From: Allium sativum
Taxonomy: Eukaryota; Streptophyta; Magnoliopsida; Asparagales; Amaryllidaceae
Direction of reading: 5' to 3'
Assembly (NCBI GenBank): GCA_030737875.1
Contig: CM060915.1
Coordinates: 632,464,786-632,528,785 of the forward strand
Length of the DNA: 64,000 nt
How positions within the stretch are numbered: position 1 is the first letter of the stretch; the number at the start of each line of letters is the position of its first letter. The position numbers and the translations under genes were made by a program. Shown piece by piece: positions 34,479 through 45,027 of the stretch. The notes under the pieces are model-generated. The model was not told the origin of the DNA. It saw only the letters and a list, made by a program, of their open reading frames with translations, and ran no database searches.

Positions 34479-35506
34479 TTTGGTTTACAGAGCTCGGAGA
34501 ACAAGACACGTTAGAACCGAACGAAAGAATTCATCAGATATTGGATTAGTAATATCCAATGGGAATGACTCGTTAGAGACGGGATCAGTAGTATCCTAGA
34601 ACGAGTGTGAAGAGTATATTTGTAAAATGAAAACAATTTTTGTTTTGAAAATTTAAATCAATTATTTGTATTTGATTATTTATTTTATATTGAATTTGGA
34701 CAATCTAGTATATAAAGATTTTGCGTATACATCTGATCCACGTGTATTTGAAGTTTTAATATACTGGATAGATATGGAATAACACTCTAGTCACCCGGAC
34801 ATGGTCCTGATGATGAAGTATACCATCATCGGTATTTATTTTCGAGTGACGAAAGTGAGATTTCTATATATTTCCAATTGACTGGTGTGAGAACCAAAAT
34901 ATAGTTAGAATATATTGTTGTGATTTGCATCAAAAATCTGATTTTTTGACTATGTATCCAAGTTATGAATTTGAAAAGCTAATCAACTAATTGATTGTTG
35001 ATTGTGTTGTTTGATTATTGGTTGATTAATTTAAATGTTGAACCTTTAGCCAAATTGAACCAAATAGTGGATTGTATTGAAGATTTATCGCATTTGCATG
35101 CATGTACATGTACTTACATTGAATAGGTCATAGAAAGGAGGTTAGAGCAGAAGAATAAAATTGTTTGCCTGACAAATAGGTACATGTTTATTGTATTTCT
35201 TGGGTTTTTGATGATTTTATGAGTCGATTGGCTAGCCGCTTGGCTGTTTCTTTTTCTTTTTGGATTGGTGAGGGCCATGGGAGGCTATTTAAAATATCTC
35301 GAAGCTCCCAGTGCATGGGAGGTTATGGCGAAATTTTTCGAAAATTTAGGGTGTTAGCCAAATTTTTTAAAAATTTGAAAAGTTCTTAGAAACTGAAAAG
35401 TTGAAGAACTCAAGCCGTAATGAAAATAATGAAAGTTGAGTTAATTTGTAAAACAACTTTCAGCTTCGTTCCTTTTTAGGGATGAAAAGTTTTAAGTGGG
35501 GGAGAT
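34479..35506 (+). other. Internal domain and polypurine tract of L
   Basis: About 1 kb without any retroelement coding motif. The only open frame that reaches it (34315-34599) crosses the primer-binding site and has no known domain. The domain ends AAGTGGGGGAGAT at 35494-35506, a polypurine tract, before TGTAATAACCC. Any packaging signal would have to lie here or in the LTR leader. Confidence 0.75.
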
Positions 35507-36926
35507 TGTAATAACCCGGAAATCTGGGCTAATTTAAAATTTTTATTTTGGCAATTTTAATGAATTTTGAGTATTTAAAATGAAATATTTTAAATAATAA
35601 TGACGAGAAATTTATTTTGAATAGAATTAGAACGTATGAATCGTCGTGAGAATATAAATAATTATTTATAATTATAAAAGGAATTGAAATTAGCGCGGTA
35701 GTTTGAAAATTCGATTTCAAAGTTTAAATGAATGTATAGGATTCAAAATAAACCGGATTTTAGAGAAACCAAAAATATTTGAATCTATTTGAGAATATCT
35801 TTCCAACGAACCCGAAAATTTGAAATTTCGTAGCGGGAATCAAAAGTTATGTCCAGTTGAAAATTCAGAATAGTCGTCATGGAATTCTGGCCCTTAAAAA
35901 TGAAAATTTTGCAAACGACCTCTGTTTTCAACGAAACCACTTTTGTTGGATCTGGGATGTCGAGTTATTGCTAGATTCCAAAATTCGTAATTTTTCGAAT
36001 CAATATGTGAGCGTGGCAAAGGAAAACGTGTTTTGACAGTTTCAGTCAATTTTGATAGACCAGAAAATGACCATTTTTCAAATGGTCTCAGTATTTGACG
36101 AAATTAGTTTTGTTAGAACCATAAGCTAGAAAATATTTTTCAGGAACTTTTAGAGTCCTTATGTGGCCCCGGCAAATTGAAATGTGCGTTCAAATTCAAC
36201 ATATAGAGTTATATTTTGATTTTGACGGAAACTAGTCGAAGCAGCCGAACTAGCTTACGATGCATATTCCATTGTGTTCAGAATGGGGGTAATTAGCTAG
36301 GGGCGGCAGTCGTTGGGTCTCGATTGGGGTTCAAACGAAAAGTCAACTATATGGAAAATAAATTAAATAATTAAATATAATATAACTCACCCCCTTCTCC
36401 CTCTCCTCAGTTCAGAAATCGATTGTAAAAAAAAAACCAAAAGCGATCGATGCGCCCTTCCGCCGTGACGCCACCATCGAGCGCCACTCCTCCCAAGCCC
36501 GCAGCCTCCCCATCGCAACCCTCCTCCTCTCTCCGGCGTTCTTCTCCCCTCTTTTCTTGCTTCAAAATCCGTCGCACAGGCCAACCCTAACCCACCGCTG
36601 GAGCTGGTCGCGCTCCCCGTCCCCTCGTCCTCCTTGCGTCAGCACCCCCTCCCCCCTGCAAGCCACGCACCGACCTGAAATCTTCGCTTTAAGTTTATTT
36701 ATTTTAAATATTTAGCTTAGTGTAATCGATTTAATCAATATAAAAATCTGATTTTTATAAGTGAAAATATACATTGTTTTACAAAGAAAAAGATTTGATT
36801 TTTCTTATATGAACGTTATCAAAAAGATTTGATTTTCTTATAATAACATTAGCTAAAAGATTTAATTTTCATATGCTAAAAGGTTGATTTTTTATATATG
36901 AATTAACGAAATAAAAATATGATTTT
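35507..36926 (+). repeat. 3' LTR of L, part 1
   Basis: Matches 27945 to about 29425 of the 5' LTR with scattered substitutions and small gaps. It ends where element B is inserted, in the unit ataaaaatatgatttt. The splice-donor position reads TTAAGT in place of GTAAGT. Confidence 0.85.
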
Positions 36927-37203
36927 TGTAACACCCCGTGAATTCTATAACATTAAGATTCAAAAATTAAAGTGTAATTAATTCTAAATGAAAAAATTAA
37001 GGGAAACGGGTTACGCCAATGCGTTCGTCTCGGAATTCTGCTTGAGATAGAGTCCGAGTTTGCGTGAATCGGACTCCGTATAAAGGAGTTATGACCTTCG
37101 GAAGTTTCAGAATAAAATTTAAAATTCAAACAGCGTGGTTTCAAATTCAAAATTCGAAAAACAAGCTCAAACTGGGCTGGGCGGGAATTTTCCCGCCCAG
37201 GGA

Positions 37204-37282
37204 CCAGGTCAACCATAGGGTCGACCATGGTGTCGACCTGGGTGTTGACCTGTCAGTCGACCTACCTGGTCGACCTGGTTGG
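37204..37282 (+). promoter_or_regulatory. GGTCGACC cluster upstream of the B promoter
   Basis: Several near-copies of the palindrome GGTCGACC or GTCGACC within 80 bp, about 140 bp upstream of the TATA-like box. The 3' LTR has an expanded version (45299-45410). Possible protein-binding array; inference only. Confidence 0.4.
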
Positions 37283-37420
37283 CTGGGTATGGCTCTGGCT
37301 CGAATTTCTGTGGCTCGGTGTGTCATTAGGGCTGACATGTCACCTCTTGATTGGCTCTTTGAAGTTTGTATGGTCTAGATTCCTCCTGTCTTCATCTGAC
37401 GGCTCAAAACAATTTAAAAA

Positions 37421-37431
37421 TCTATATATAC
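37421..37431 (+). promoter_or_regulatory. TATA-like box of the B LTR
   Basis: TCTATATATAC, preceded by CATCTGACGGCTC, a box shared with the C LTRs. The 3' LTR copy is at 45552-45562. Confidence 0.55.
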
Positions 37432-37656
37432 ACCTTAAGTCTCAACTAAAAATTCACACAAAAAAATAAGATTGGAGTCGTCATGCTGCCAGGAAGGAAT
37501 TAAGCATAGCCGTCAAGAGAGAGGAGCTTAGAGACGAATCAAATTAAGAAGAAGACTAAAGATTAATCAAATTAATCAACGCAACGTTAATCTACCCAAT
37601 GGAACGCATCTCAATTTCAGAATTCACAATCCAGAATTCAAGATTCTGCATTCGTT

Positions 37657-39555
37657 GTAAGTATAGTGATCTTTCAGAATATGAATAAAACTGTGACGTG
37701 ATTCGATGTAAATGAAAATAGAATTGTGTTATTATATAATGATGATATGAATTTTGTGTATTGTAATAAGTCTGTCATGACTTGTTTATTGATATTTGTG
37801 GCATAAATTGATTGATGCAAGCCTATTGTACATTTGTATATGAAAATAATGGCACTTGCAAGTTTGTGTCAAAAACTAGAATTTGATCACTTTATGTTTA
37901 TGTCTATGGCATGGACTATATACATTCTCTAAGTCTAAATTAAGGCTTATGTAAACATGTTCTAGATTTGAGACCTTTTATGCCTACATGGCCCAAAACT
38001 TATGAACACATTCTTATGTTTATTTGCAAATATAATTAGATCTATACTAAGTACCGTTTGGATTACATAAACTATGCAAGTTTCATGTTGAAATAGGCTA
38101 TATGGTTAGTTGTTAAAATTGGACATTTTGGTGATTATACAACATGTTAGTTTTGTTGATAACATTATGCCAAGTTAAACATGTTTAAACCCAAGTTTGT
38201 ATAAGCCTAAACTATGCCATTTTATACGACACCTACTTAGTTATACTCTGATTTAGATGCAAGTTCACATTACCCATAATTTATGTTAGTTGAAAAGCTA
38301 AATTGCAAGTTTATGCGCCACACACCTTTATGTATTGTGAAATATTACATGTTCTTAATTTCCCCTTTTTTCTCACATTTAAAAAGTTAGGCTGAATTGT
38401 GTCGAGCCCAACATTTGTTATAATGTTGCGAACGTACAAACGGGGGTAATAACGTTGGGTGTAAAACATGAAAATATATGTTGGCATGGTTGGCACATGC
38501 CAACGACAATGACATTTAAGCGGTATGAATTGTTATACCCAAGAATAAAGGACATGATATTTACATATAATTGAGAAGTGATAAAATATGTAAATTTAGA
38601 AAACACGGTATGCTTAACCCGAGGTTGGATTGAGTTGTGACGTAAACCTGCCCGGACCCGCCCGGCTGTCCAGTAGTCGCAACAATACCTATCCAATGTG
38701 GGTGGTTAAGCACTGAGCCCAATAAGGACCCGAGGTTAGACTGAGCTACGGTGTAAACCTGCCCGGAACCGACCGGCACATCTAGTAACCGTAGCAATAT
38801 CTGTCTAATGTGAGTGGTCAGGTGCTTTAAGAGGCTAAGGACAGATGGTAGGGTTAAGTCAACTAAAAACACTTAACCAAATTCAACATGTTAACAAGAA
38901 TTGATGGGTGAGGTCAGGTAAATACAGACACTTAACCACTTAACATGTTTGACTAGAAAACCCTAGTAACGAGGGACCCGTTTCAGCAATAACCCAAGTT
39001 AGGTATCATGGTACCCTGAAACTAGGCAGGGTGGGGCACGATTACTGGGATGATTGTAAGCGGTCAAAACGACGACGGAGAGTGCACAGTGTAGGTTCTA
39101 ATGGGGTGCGGGCATGCACACACTTCAGAACAGACTAACAGGGCACTGGGGCACCAGTAGTATAACCTATGTATTCTAGAATTGTGTCGGGGCCTCCACC
39201 ATGGGTCTTGATACACCCCATGGTGGGACCAGCATAGGTATCTACAATTCTTGGGGGCCGTATGACACATGTTTATACGAGTAGGAGCCGATCTTTAGAA
39301 AATGGGGATCACTTCACCCTCAGCATGGGGTGCCAGTTAGAATAAGCTCAAGTAGGTGCAGAGATATAGTGTAGGTGCGATAGTACATTCGATTCCAAAC
39401 GACACTTCCTTAGCTTGTGATACTTTCCTGTTTTCAGTTTATATCTATCGTGCCCTTTTTCTTATTCACATACTGAAGAGTCACTAGATGTACTCAGGCT
39501 TTATGTATGACTCTATTTTCTTTTCGTCTTCTTTTCTTTTGATCCCCCCCCCCAG
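37657..39555 (+). other. Predicted leader intron in the B LTR
   Basis: Donor CGTT/GTAAGT at 37657; acceptor CCCCCCCCCCAG ending at 39555, followed by GTCCATAGGGAGG. The same sites in the 3' LTR are at 45788 and 47684. It contains the paired-stem modules. Not proven. Confidence 0.45.
38625..38808 (+). other. Paired-stem modules, element B 5' LTR
   Basis: Copy 1 (38625-38696): TTGGAT with ATCCAA and GTTGTGAC with GTCGCAAC (one G-U). Copy 2 (38736-38808): TTAGAC with GTCTAA and GCTACGGT with ACCGTAGC. Both outer and inner stems have changed between copies yet pair. The loops carry CTGCCCGGACCCG-like text. Confidence 0.75.
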
Positions 39556-39932
39556 GTCCATAGGGAGGAAACAACCCACCTTAGTACTCTTTTGCAAGCT
39601 TCAAGACCGTAGACGTATGGTTTGGATCTCTTTTGCTCGGATTATGGCTTTGGATATCACTATGGGGATTTTTGTTACTTTATTTATGTTTTATGCTTCT
39701 TTAATAAGCAAGACAGTAATGAGGTTGTAATGTTGGAAGTATTTTGAAACAATTATGGAATTGTTTTGTATGAACACGTATTGATGAAATAAAAGCCTGT
39801 TTATTTTCCGCTGTTTAAAATATGTGTACTTATATCTGTCTTGTGTTTATCTGTGACTTTTACTTATAAACCTCCACCAAAGTTAAGGCACTCCCTTTGT
39901 GAGTGACCTTAATGGAGGTGGGGTGTTTCACT

Positions 39933-39944
39933 TGGTATCAGAGC
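39933..39944 (+). other. Primer-binding site of B
   Basis: TGGTATCAGAGC two bases after the LTR end. Confidence 0.9.
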
Positions 39945-40113
39945 ATAGGTTTACCAAACTAGATAAAAGATTTTGAAACTATTTTCAAAAAGGGAGTTAA
40001 AAGAAGCATTTTTCAAGAAAAAGTGTTATATTTTTAAAAAGGCATAATCCCCCAAAGCCATGTGCACTATCTCTCTCTATCCTTCGTTTTGAATCTTTCC
40101 TTTCTGTTTCAGC

Positions 40114-41079
40114 ATGTTTGGAGACCTTAACCTTCCAGAAGGAGTGCCGATACCCGGCTGGTTTAGGAGGTACTTAGAAGCAAGGGCCAATGGTGCGGGC
40201 CCAGCAGACATTCCTCCTCCAGTGGCCGCGGTTCCTCCTCCTCCTCCTCTACCTCCTCGTGGAAATGCCTTTGCAAAAACATGTAGAGACTTCAAGGCTA
40301 TGGGTGGAAAAGACTTTTATGGGACAGAATACTTTGTAGGAGCAAGAAACTGGCTAAAAGAGACCGAGGATCTGTTTGTCATCTTCGGAGTTGATGACAG
40401 GCAAAAGATACAGCTAGCAGTGTGGTTGCTTAATGATGAAGCTTCCTATTGGTGGGATATTACCAATGCTCAGAGGCCAGTGGAAACATGGGAAGATTCC
40501 AGGACAAGATTTGAGATGAAATTCCTCTCCCAAGCTGAAAGAAGCCTGCAAATGGAGAAGTTCCTAACTCTTAAACAGGGGAGCATGACGATCAGGGAGT
40601 ACGTCAATCAGTTTAATCAGCTGGGCAGATTTTGGCTGGACTTAGTAAACACCCAACACAAGAAGGCGCTTCGCTTCGTCAAAGGTTTGAATGAGCCTCT
40701 ACACAGCCTTGCTATGACTCATGTATCCACGGGAGCGACTTATGAAAGCTTGGTTGACATGGCGTTGCTACACAAGGAAGACAACGGCAAGAAAGAGACT
40801 AAGGTGGAAGAAAAGAAAGAGGGTCTACAAGCTAAGAAAACAGACTTCAATAAAGGAGGGAAGAACAATAAGCCCCGTGAGAGGAGAAGGTGCAATTTCT
40901 GTGGCATTGTTGGACATATATCGAAAGACTACCGAAAAAGGAAAGCGAAGATGGGTGGGTGCTTCCATTGCGGAGAGACTGGACACTTGGCTAAGGACTG
41001 CCCAAAGAAGCGAGGGCAGGGACAGAAGGCTGGATCCACTTCAGGGGGTCAAGTTCATGCACTGGTGGCACCTTCATAG
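40114..41079 (+). CDS. gag: Gag of element B, 321 aa
   Basis: Starts MFGDLNLPEGVPIPGWF with a proline-rich N terminus (residues 35-50). The gag core reads EASYWWDITNAQRPVETW to LTLKQGSMTIREYVNQF, about residues 105-175. A lysine-rich linker follows. The zinc-knuckle region has a damaged first knuckle, CNFCGIVGHISKDY (final C changed to Y), and an intact second one, CFHCGETGHLAKDC. The frame ends at TAG 41077-41079, and protease continues in the same frame straight after. Element D has no stop there, so the TAG is more likely a mutation than a designed readthrough site. Confidence 0.9.
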   Translation: MFGDLNLPEGVPIPGWFRRYLEARANGAGPADIPPPVAAVPPPPPLPPRGNAFAKTCRDFKAMGGKDFYGTEYFVGARNWLKETEDLFVIFGVDDRQKIQLAVWLLNDEASYWWDITNAQRPVETWEDSRTRFEMKFLSQAERSLQMEKFLTLKQGSMTIREYVNQFNQLGRFWLDLVNTQHKKALRFVKGLNEPLHSLAMTHVSTGATYESLVDMALLHKEDNGKKETKVEEKKEGLQAKKTDFNKGGKNNKPRERRRCNFCGIVGHISKDYRKRKAKMGGCFHCGETGHLAKDCPKKRGQGQKAGSTSGGQVHALVAPS

Positions 41080-42425
41080 GAACGAGGTAGTAATATTTCT
41101 GTAGAAAGTGTAGTCTATCTTTATGATCATCCAGTTCGCACACTTTTTGACTCTGGCGCATCACACTCCTTTATTTCATCTGCCTTAGTAGAATCTCTGC
41201 ATCTAGACACTAGTATGGTAGAGGATCCCTTAGTAGTTTCAAATCCAATTGGGGGCTCTGCTTACTTGTCAATGGTTTGTTTGGGTTTGAAAATCTCTAT
41301 TCTCAGCATTGAGTTTAGTTGTAATGCCTTTGTTTTGGGCTTCTCCGGATATGGTTTGATCTTAGGCATGGACTGGTTATCCAGTAATGGTGCCATTCTT
41401 GATTGTGAGAAAAGAGTAGTTAGACTCTTGACTCGGCTAGGTAACACTCTAGAAATTTCTTGTAATCCCTTGAATGCTGTTATGCTTAGTTATCTAGAGT
41501 CTCTTGATGCTTCTGATGAAAGTTTGCAGTCAGTTAGAGTAGTCCGGGAATATCCGGATTTCTTTGAGGAGGTGAAGGGCTTACCTCCGAGGCGGGAAAT
41601 AGACTTCCGCATATATCTTGTGGATAATGCAAAGCCTGTAGCTTTACCTATCAGACACATGGCTCCAAAGGAGAGAAAGGAGCTCAGTAAGCAGGTTAAA
41701 GAACTTCTCGAAAAAGGGTTCATTAGACGGAGCATTTCGGAATGGGGTGCTCCAGTGGTGTTCGCAACCAAAGCGGACGGTTCGCTTCGCCTTTGCATTG
41801 ACTATAGGGAGTTAAACAAATTGACCAAGAAAAATAGGCACCCTCTTCCCCGAATCGACGATTTGTTTGATCAGCTTGTAGGTGCGACGGTCTTCTCCCA
41901 ACTTGATCTGGCAACTAGGCTCCAACAGCTAAGAGTAGCTGAAGACAACATTGATAAAACGGCGTTCAGAACACCAGACGGTTTCCTCAAGTGGATTGTC
42001 ATGCCTTTCGGCTTGACAAATGCATCCGCTTATTTCGTAGACCTAATGAGCAGGGTGTTCAGAGAATTCCTCAATAAATTTGTGGTTGTCTTCGTAGATG
42101 ATATCTTAATCTTCTCAAAGAATGAGGAAGAACATGCTCAGCATCTGAAAGAAATCATGGATACTCTCTGTGCACATCAGCTAAAAGCCAAATTCTCCAA
42201 GTGCCACTTTTGGAGAAAGGAGGTAAGATTTCTGGGGCATATAGTGTCCAAAGAGGGATTGGCTGTGGACCCCGCGAAAGTGGTGGCAGTGCAAGATTGG
42301 AAGACACCAAGAAATGCAACCGAAGTTCGAAGCTTTCTTGGGCTAGCCGGTTTTTACCAAAAGTTTATTAGGGATTTCGCGAAAATCTCAGCTCCACTCA
42401 CAAGGCTAACAAAGAAGAGTCACTT
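41080..42425 (+). pseudogene. pol: Protease and reverse transcriptase of element B
   Basis: In frame with gag. Protease: [19 protein letters not shown] with D at 41149-41151, then [53 protein letters not shown], and the catalytic FVDDILIFS with both aspartates at 42097-42102. One RT stretch is altered: [11 protein letters not shown] where D and C have GFHQLRL/V, at a normally conserved glycine-phenylalanine-histidine. Near 42418-42430 eight bases are missing compared with C, shifting the frame before RNase H. Confidence 0.88.
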
Positions 42426-44440
42426 GGGATTTGGACTGCGAGTTTGCTTTCCAACGATTAAAGAGGGCTCTCACAACAGCCCCAGTTCTGACTTTGCCAG
42501 ATGGAAGCAAAATGTTCACACTATATACGGATGCTTGTGGTACGGGGCTAGGCGTTGTTTTGATGCAAGAAGGGAGGGTAGTAGCTTATGGTGGAAGGCA
42601 ATTGAAAGTTCATGAAAAGAACTACCCAACCCACGATCTTGAGTTAGCCGCCATCATCTTTGCGCTTAAGTCTTGGCGCCATTATCTCCTAGGTAAGATG
42701 TTCGAATTATACACTGACAATAAATCGTTGAAATATCTCTTCTCGTAGAAGGATCTTAACTTGAGGCAGCAAAGATGGATGGAGTTTCTTGCCTCGTATG
42801 ACTTTGAAATTTCCTATACTCCAGGCAAAGGCAACATAGTAGAAGATGCGTTGAGCCGAAAGAAATTGACCTTAAGCCCTCTCTTTGTGGAAAGGCAAAG
42901 CTTGGAGTATATAGCCAGTTTTAACTTTAGGCCCTCCTCGGATTTTGTACCGGGTTTGTTAGCATCTCTCGAAGTACGCCCTACTCTCTTGGACTCAATA
43001 GGAGCCGCACAACGTGAAGACCCTCAGCTTGTTGATGTGATTAATAAACTTATTAGGGGTGAGACTTCCAGTCACCTCAGTAGATACGCCATCGATGATA
43101 AGGGTTGGCTAAGGCGAGATGGAAGATTATGCGTCCCGCAAGCAAGGGAATTGACAAAGAAGGTTCTCGAGGAAGTGCATCATTTTAAGATAACTATACA
43201 CCCTGGCGGTGATAAGATGTACAAGGATATAAAAAGGACTTTCTTTTGGAGCGGCATGAAGAAGGACGTGGCAGATTTCGTTTCTAAGTGCATGACATGC
43301 CAACAGGTCAAGGCGGAACAGAAGAAACTTGGAGAACTACTACATCCTCTAGAAGTCCCGCAATGGAAGTGGGATAGCATTTCAATGGACTTCACTGATG
43401 GGTTGCCTAGGTCAAGAAGAGGCAATACTAGCATTTGGGTAATAGTGGACAGGCTTACTAAGAGCGCCCACTTTATACCTATCAAGAGTAGAAGGACTGC
43501 CTCGTCACTAGCTTCTCTTTATCTCAAGGGAATAGTTCGACTCCATGGAATACCCTCCAGCATAGTGAGTGACAGATACCCCATCTTCACGAGCGAATTT
43601 TGGCGGAGTCTGCAAGAAGCTGTCGGCACACAGTTATGTTTGAGCACGGCCTATCACCCCCAAACTGATGGTCAGACAAAAAGGGTGAATAGGGTACTAG
43701 AAGATCTTCTAAGACTGTGTGTTCTTGACTTCGGAGAAACTTGGGAGGATCACCTTCCTTTAGTGGAATTCGCCTATAACAACAGTTACCAAGCCACCAT
43801 CGGTATTGCGCCCTTCGAGGCTTTGTATGGAAGACCTTGCCGATCACCAACTTGTTGTTGGGAGTCCACTGACAAGATTATACTTGGGCCAGACATGATT
43901 AGAGAGACCTCGGAGAAAGTGGACTTGATACGAAGGAGAATGAAGACTGCCCAAGACAGACAGAAATCCTACGCCGACAAAAGAAGGACCGACCTTGAGT
44001 TTGAGGTTGGGGACAGGGTTTTCCTTAAGGTATCTACTTTAAGGAACGTCGTTCGCTTTGGATCCACAGGAAAGCTAGCACCAAGATTTGTAGGACCGTT
44101 TCCTATCATCGAGAAGGTTGGGAAGATGGCCAATAGATTAGAGCTACCCGAGAGACTAGCCGGAGTTCACAACGTCTTTCATGGTTCTCACCTTCGGAAG
44201 TGTTTGCATGAGTCTGCGGAAGTAGTGGAACCTAGCATTCTAGAAGAAGCCGAAGTGGAACGTGAAGCAACTGTGAGGAGAGTTCCAACCCGCATCTTAG
44301 GAACTGAAGTGAAAAACTATGCAACCGCGAAGTCAAACTCATTAAAGTTCAGTGGGGCGATGCCGAGGAGGACGCGACTTAGGAAACTGAGGACAGAATA
44401 CGCGCTGCCTACCCTTTTCTTTTTGAGGGTACATCTTTGA
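42426..44440 (+). pseudogene. RNase H, integrase and broken chromodomain of element B
   Basis: RNase [35 protein letters not shown], then TAG at 42746-42748 where C and D have CAG glutamine (FSQKDL). Integrase has its zinc site ([24 protein letters not shown]) and two catalytic aspartates, but the glutamate is lost: DGQTKRVNR with AAA at 43679-43681 for E. The GPY/F module is present. Before the chromodomain the frame moves by one base at GAAAAAC (44311-44317). In the other frame the chromodomain follows (VKLIKVQWGDAEEDAT), then TAG at 44380-44382 where a tryptophan is expected. Confidence 0.88.
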
Positions 44441-45027
44441 TCTCTCTTTTTCCTTAAGTTATGCTTTATCATTTTAGGTATATCTCCTCTGTCCTTTTCC
44501 TAACTCCTTAGGTAGAAAAAAAATGGATGCAAACATGTATTTGAAAACATGTTATGGATGATGGCTGCAAATGGTTGCTAGTGATTGCTAGTGGTTGCTC
44601 GTGGATGCATATACACACACACCCTAGGTTTTAGATTGGCTCAGTCACTTCATATTGCACATGCATATATGTATTCTCATTTGTATATGGTTGAAACTTG
44701 ATATGCTGTCATATGGTTGTCGCATTTGTATGAATAGTTGTGCACTCATGTAAAATTATGAGTAGGAAAATTTTGCATACATAATGGATTCATGACACTT
44801 ACATGATTCGCATTAAGGAGGTCAACTGAATCAATAGACCGCCTGATTTCTGCATTAGATAAGGACATGTACACTCACTATGCATATGATCATGAAGCAT
44901 TAGAAGTCTTTTAAGGACAGTGGACGCCTTTGTTTGTTGGTTGAGTAGATGGACGGTTGGATGGTAGGATAAACATTCTTCCTAACTTGAAGATTTCGGG
45001 GACGAAATCCTTTTAAGAAGGGGAGAA
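44441..45027 (+). other. 3' non-coding region and polypurine tract of B
   Basis: No gene. It contains a 10-bp phased run of TGCNAGTG-like units (about 44558-44612) shared with A and C, then conserved text near 44810-44850 (aaggaggtcaactgaatc) and the polypurine tract AAGAAGGGGAGAA at 45015-45027. Confidence 0.7.

Larger units (their letters stand above)
36927..39930 (+). repeat. 5' LTR of element B, 3,004 bp
   Basis: Starts TGTAACACCCCGTG and ends GGGGTGTTTCA. It contains a GGTCGACC-rich stretch (37204-37282), TATA-like box (37421-37431), GTAAGT donor (37657), two paired-stem modules (38625-38808), the conserved AGGCAGGGTGGGGCACGATT block near 39025, and a C-run/CAG acceptor (39555). Confidence 0.95.

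Noticed and set aside
41077..41079. Programmed stop readthrough between gag and protease of B
   Set aside because: Element D has no stop here and B carries several other nonsense codons, so random mutation is simpler.
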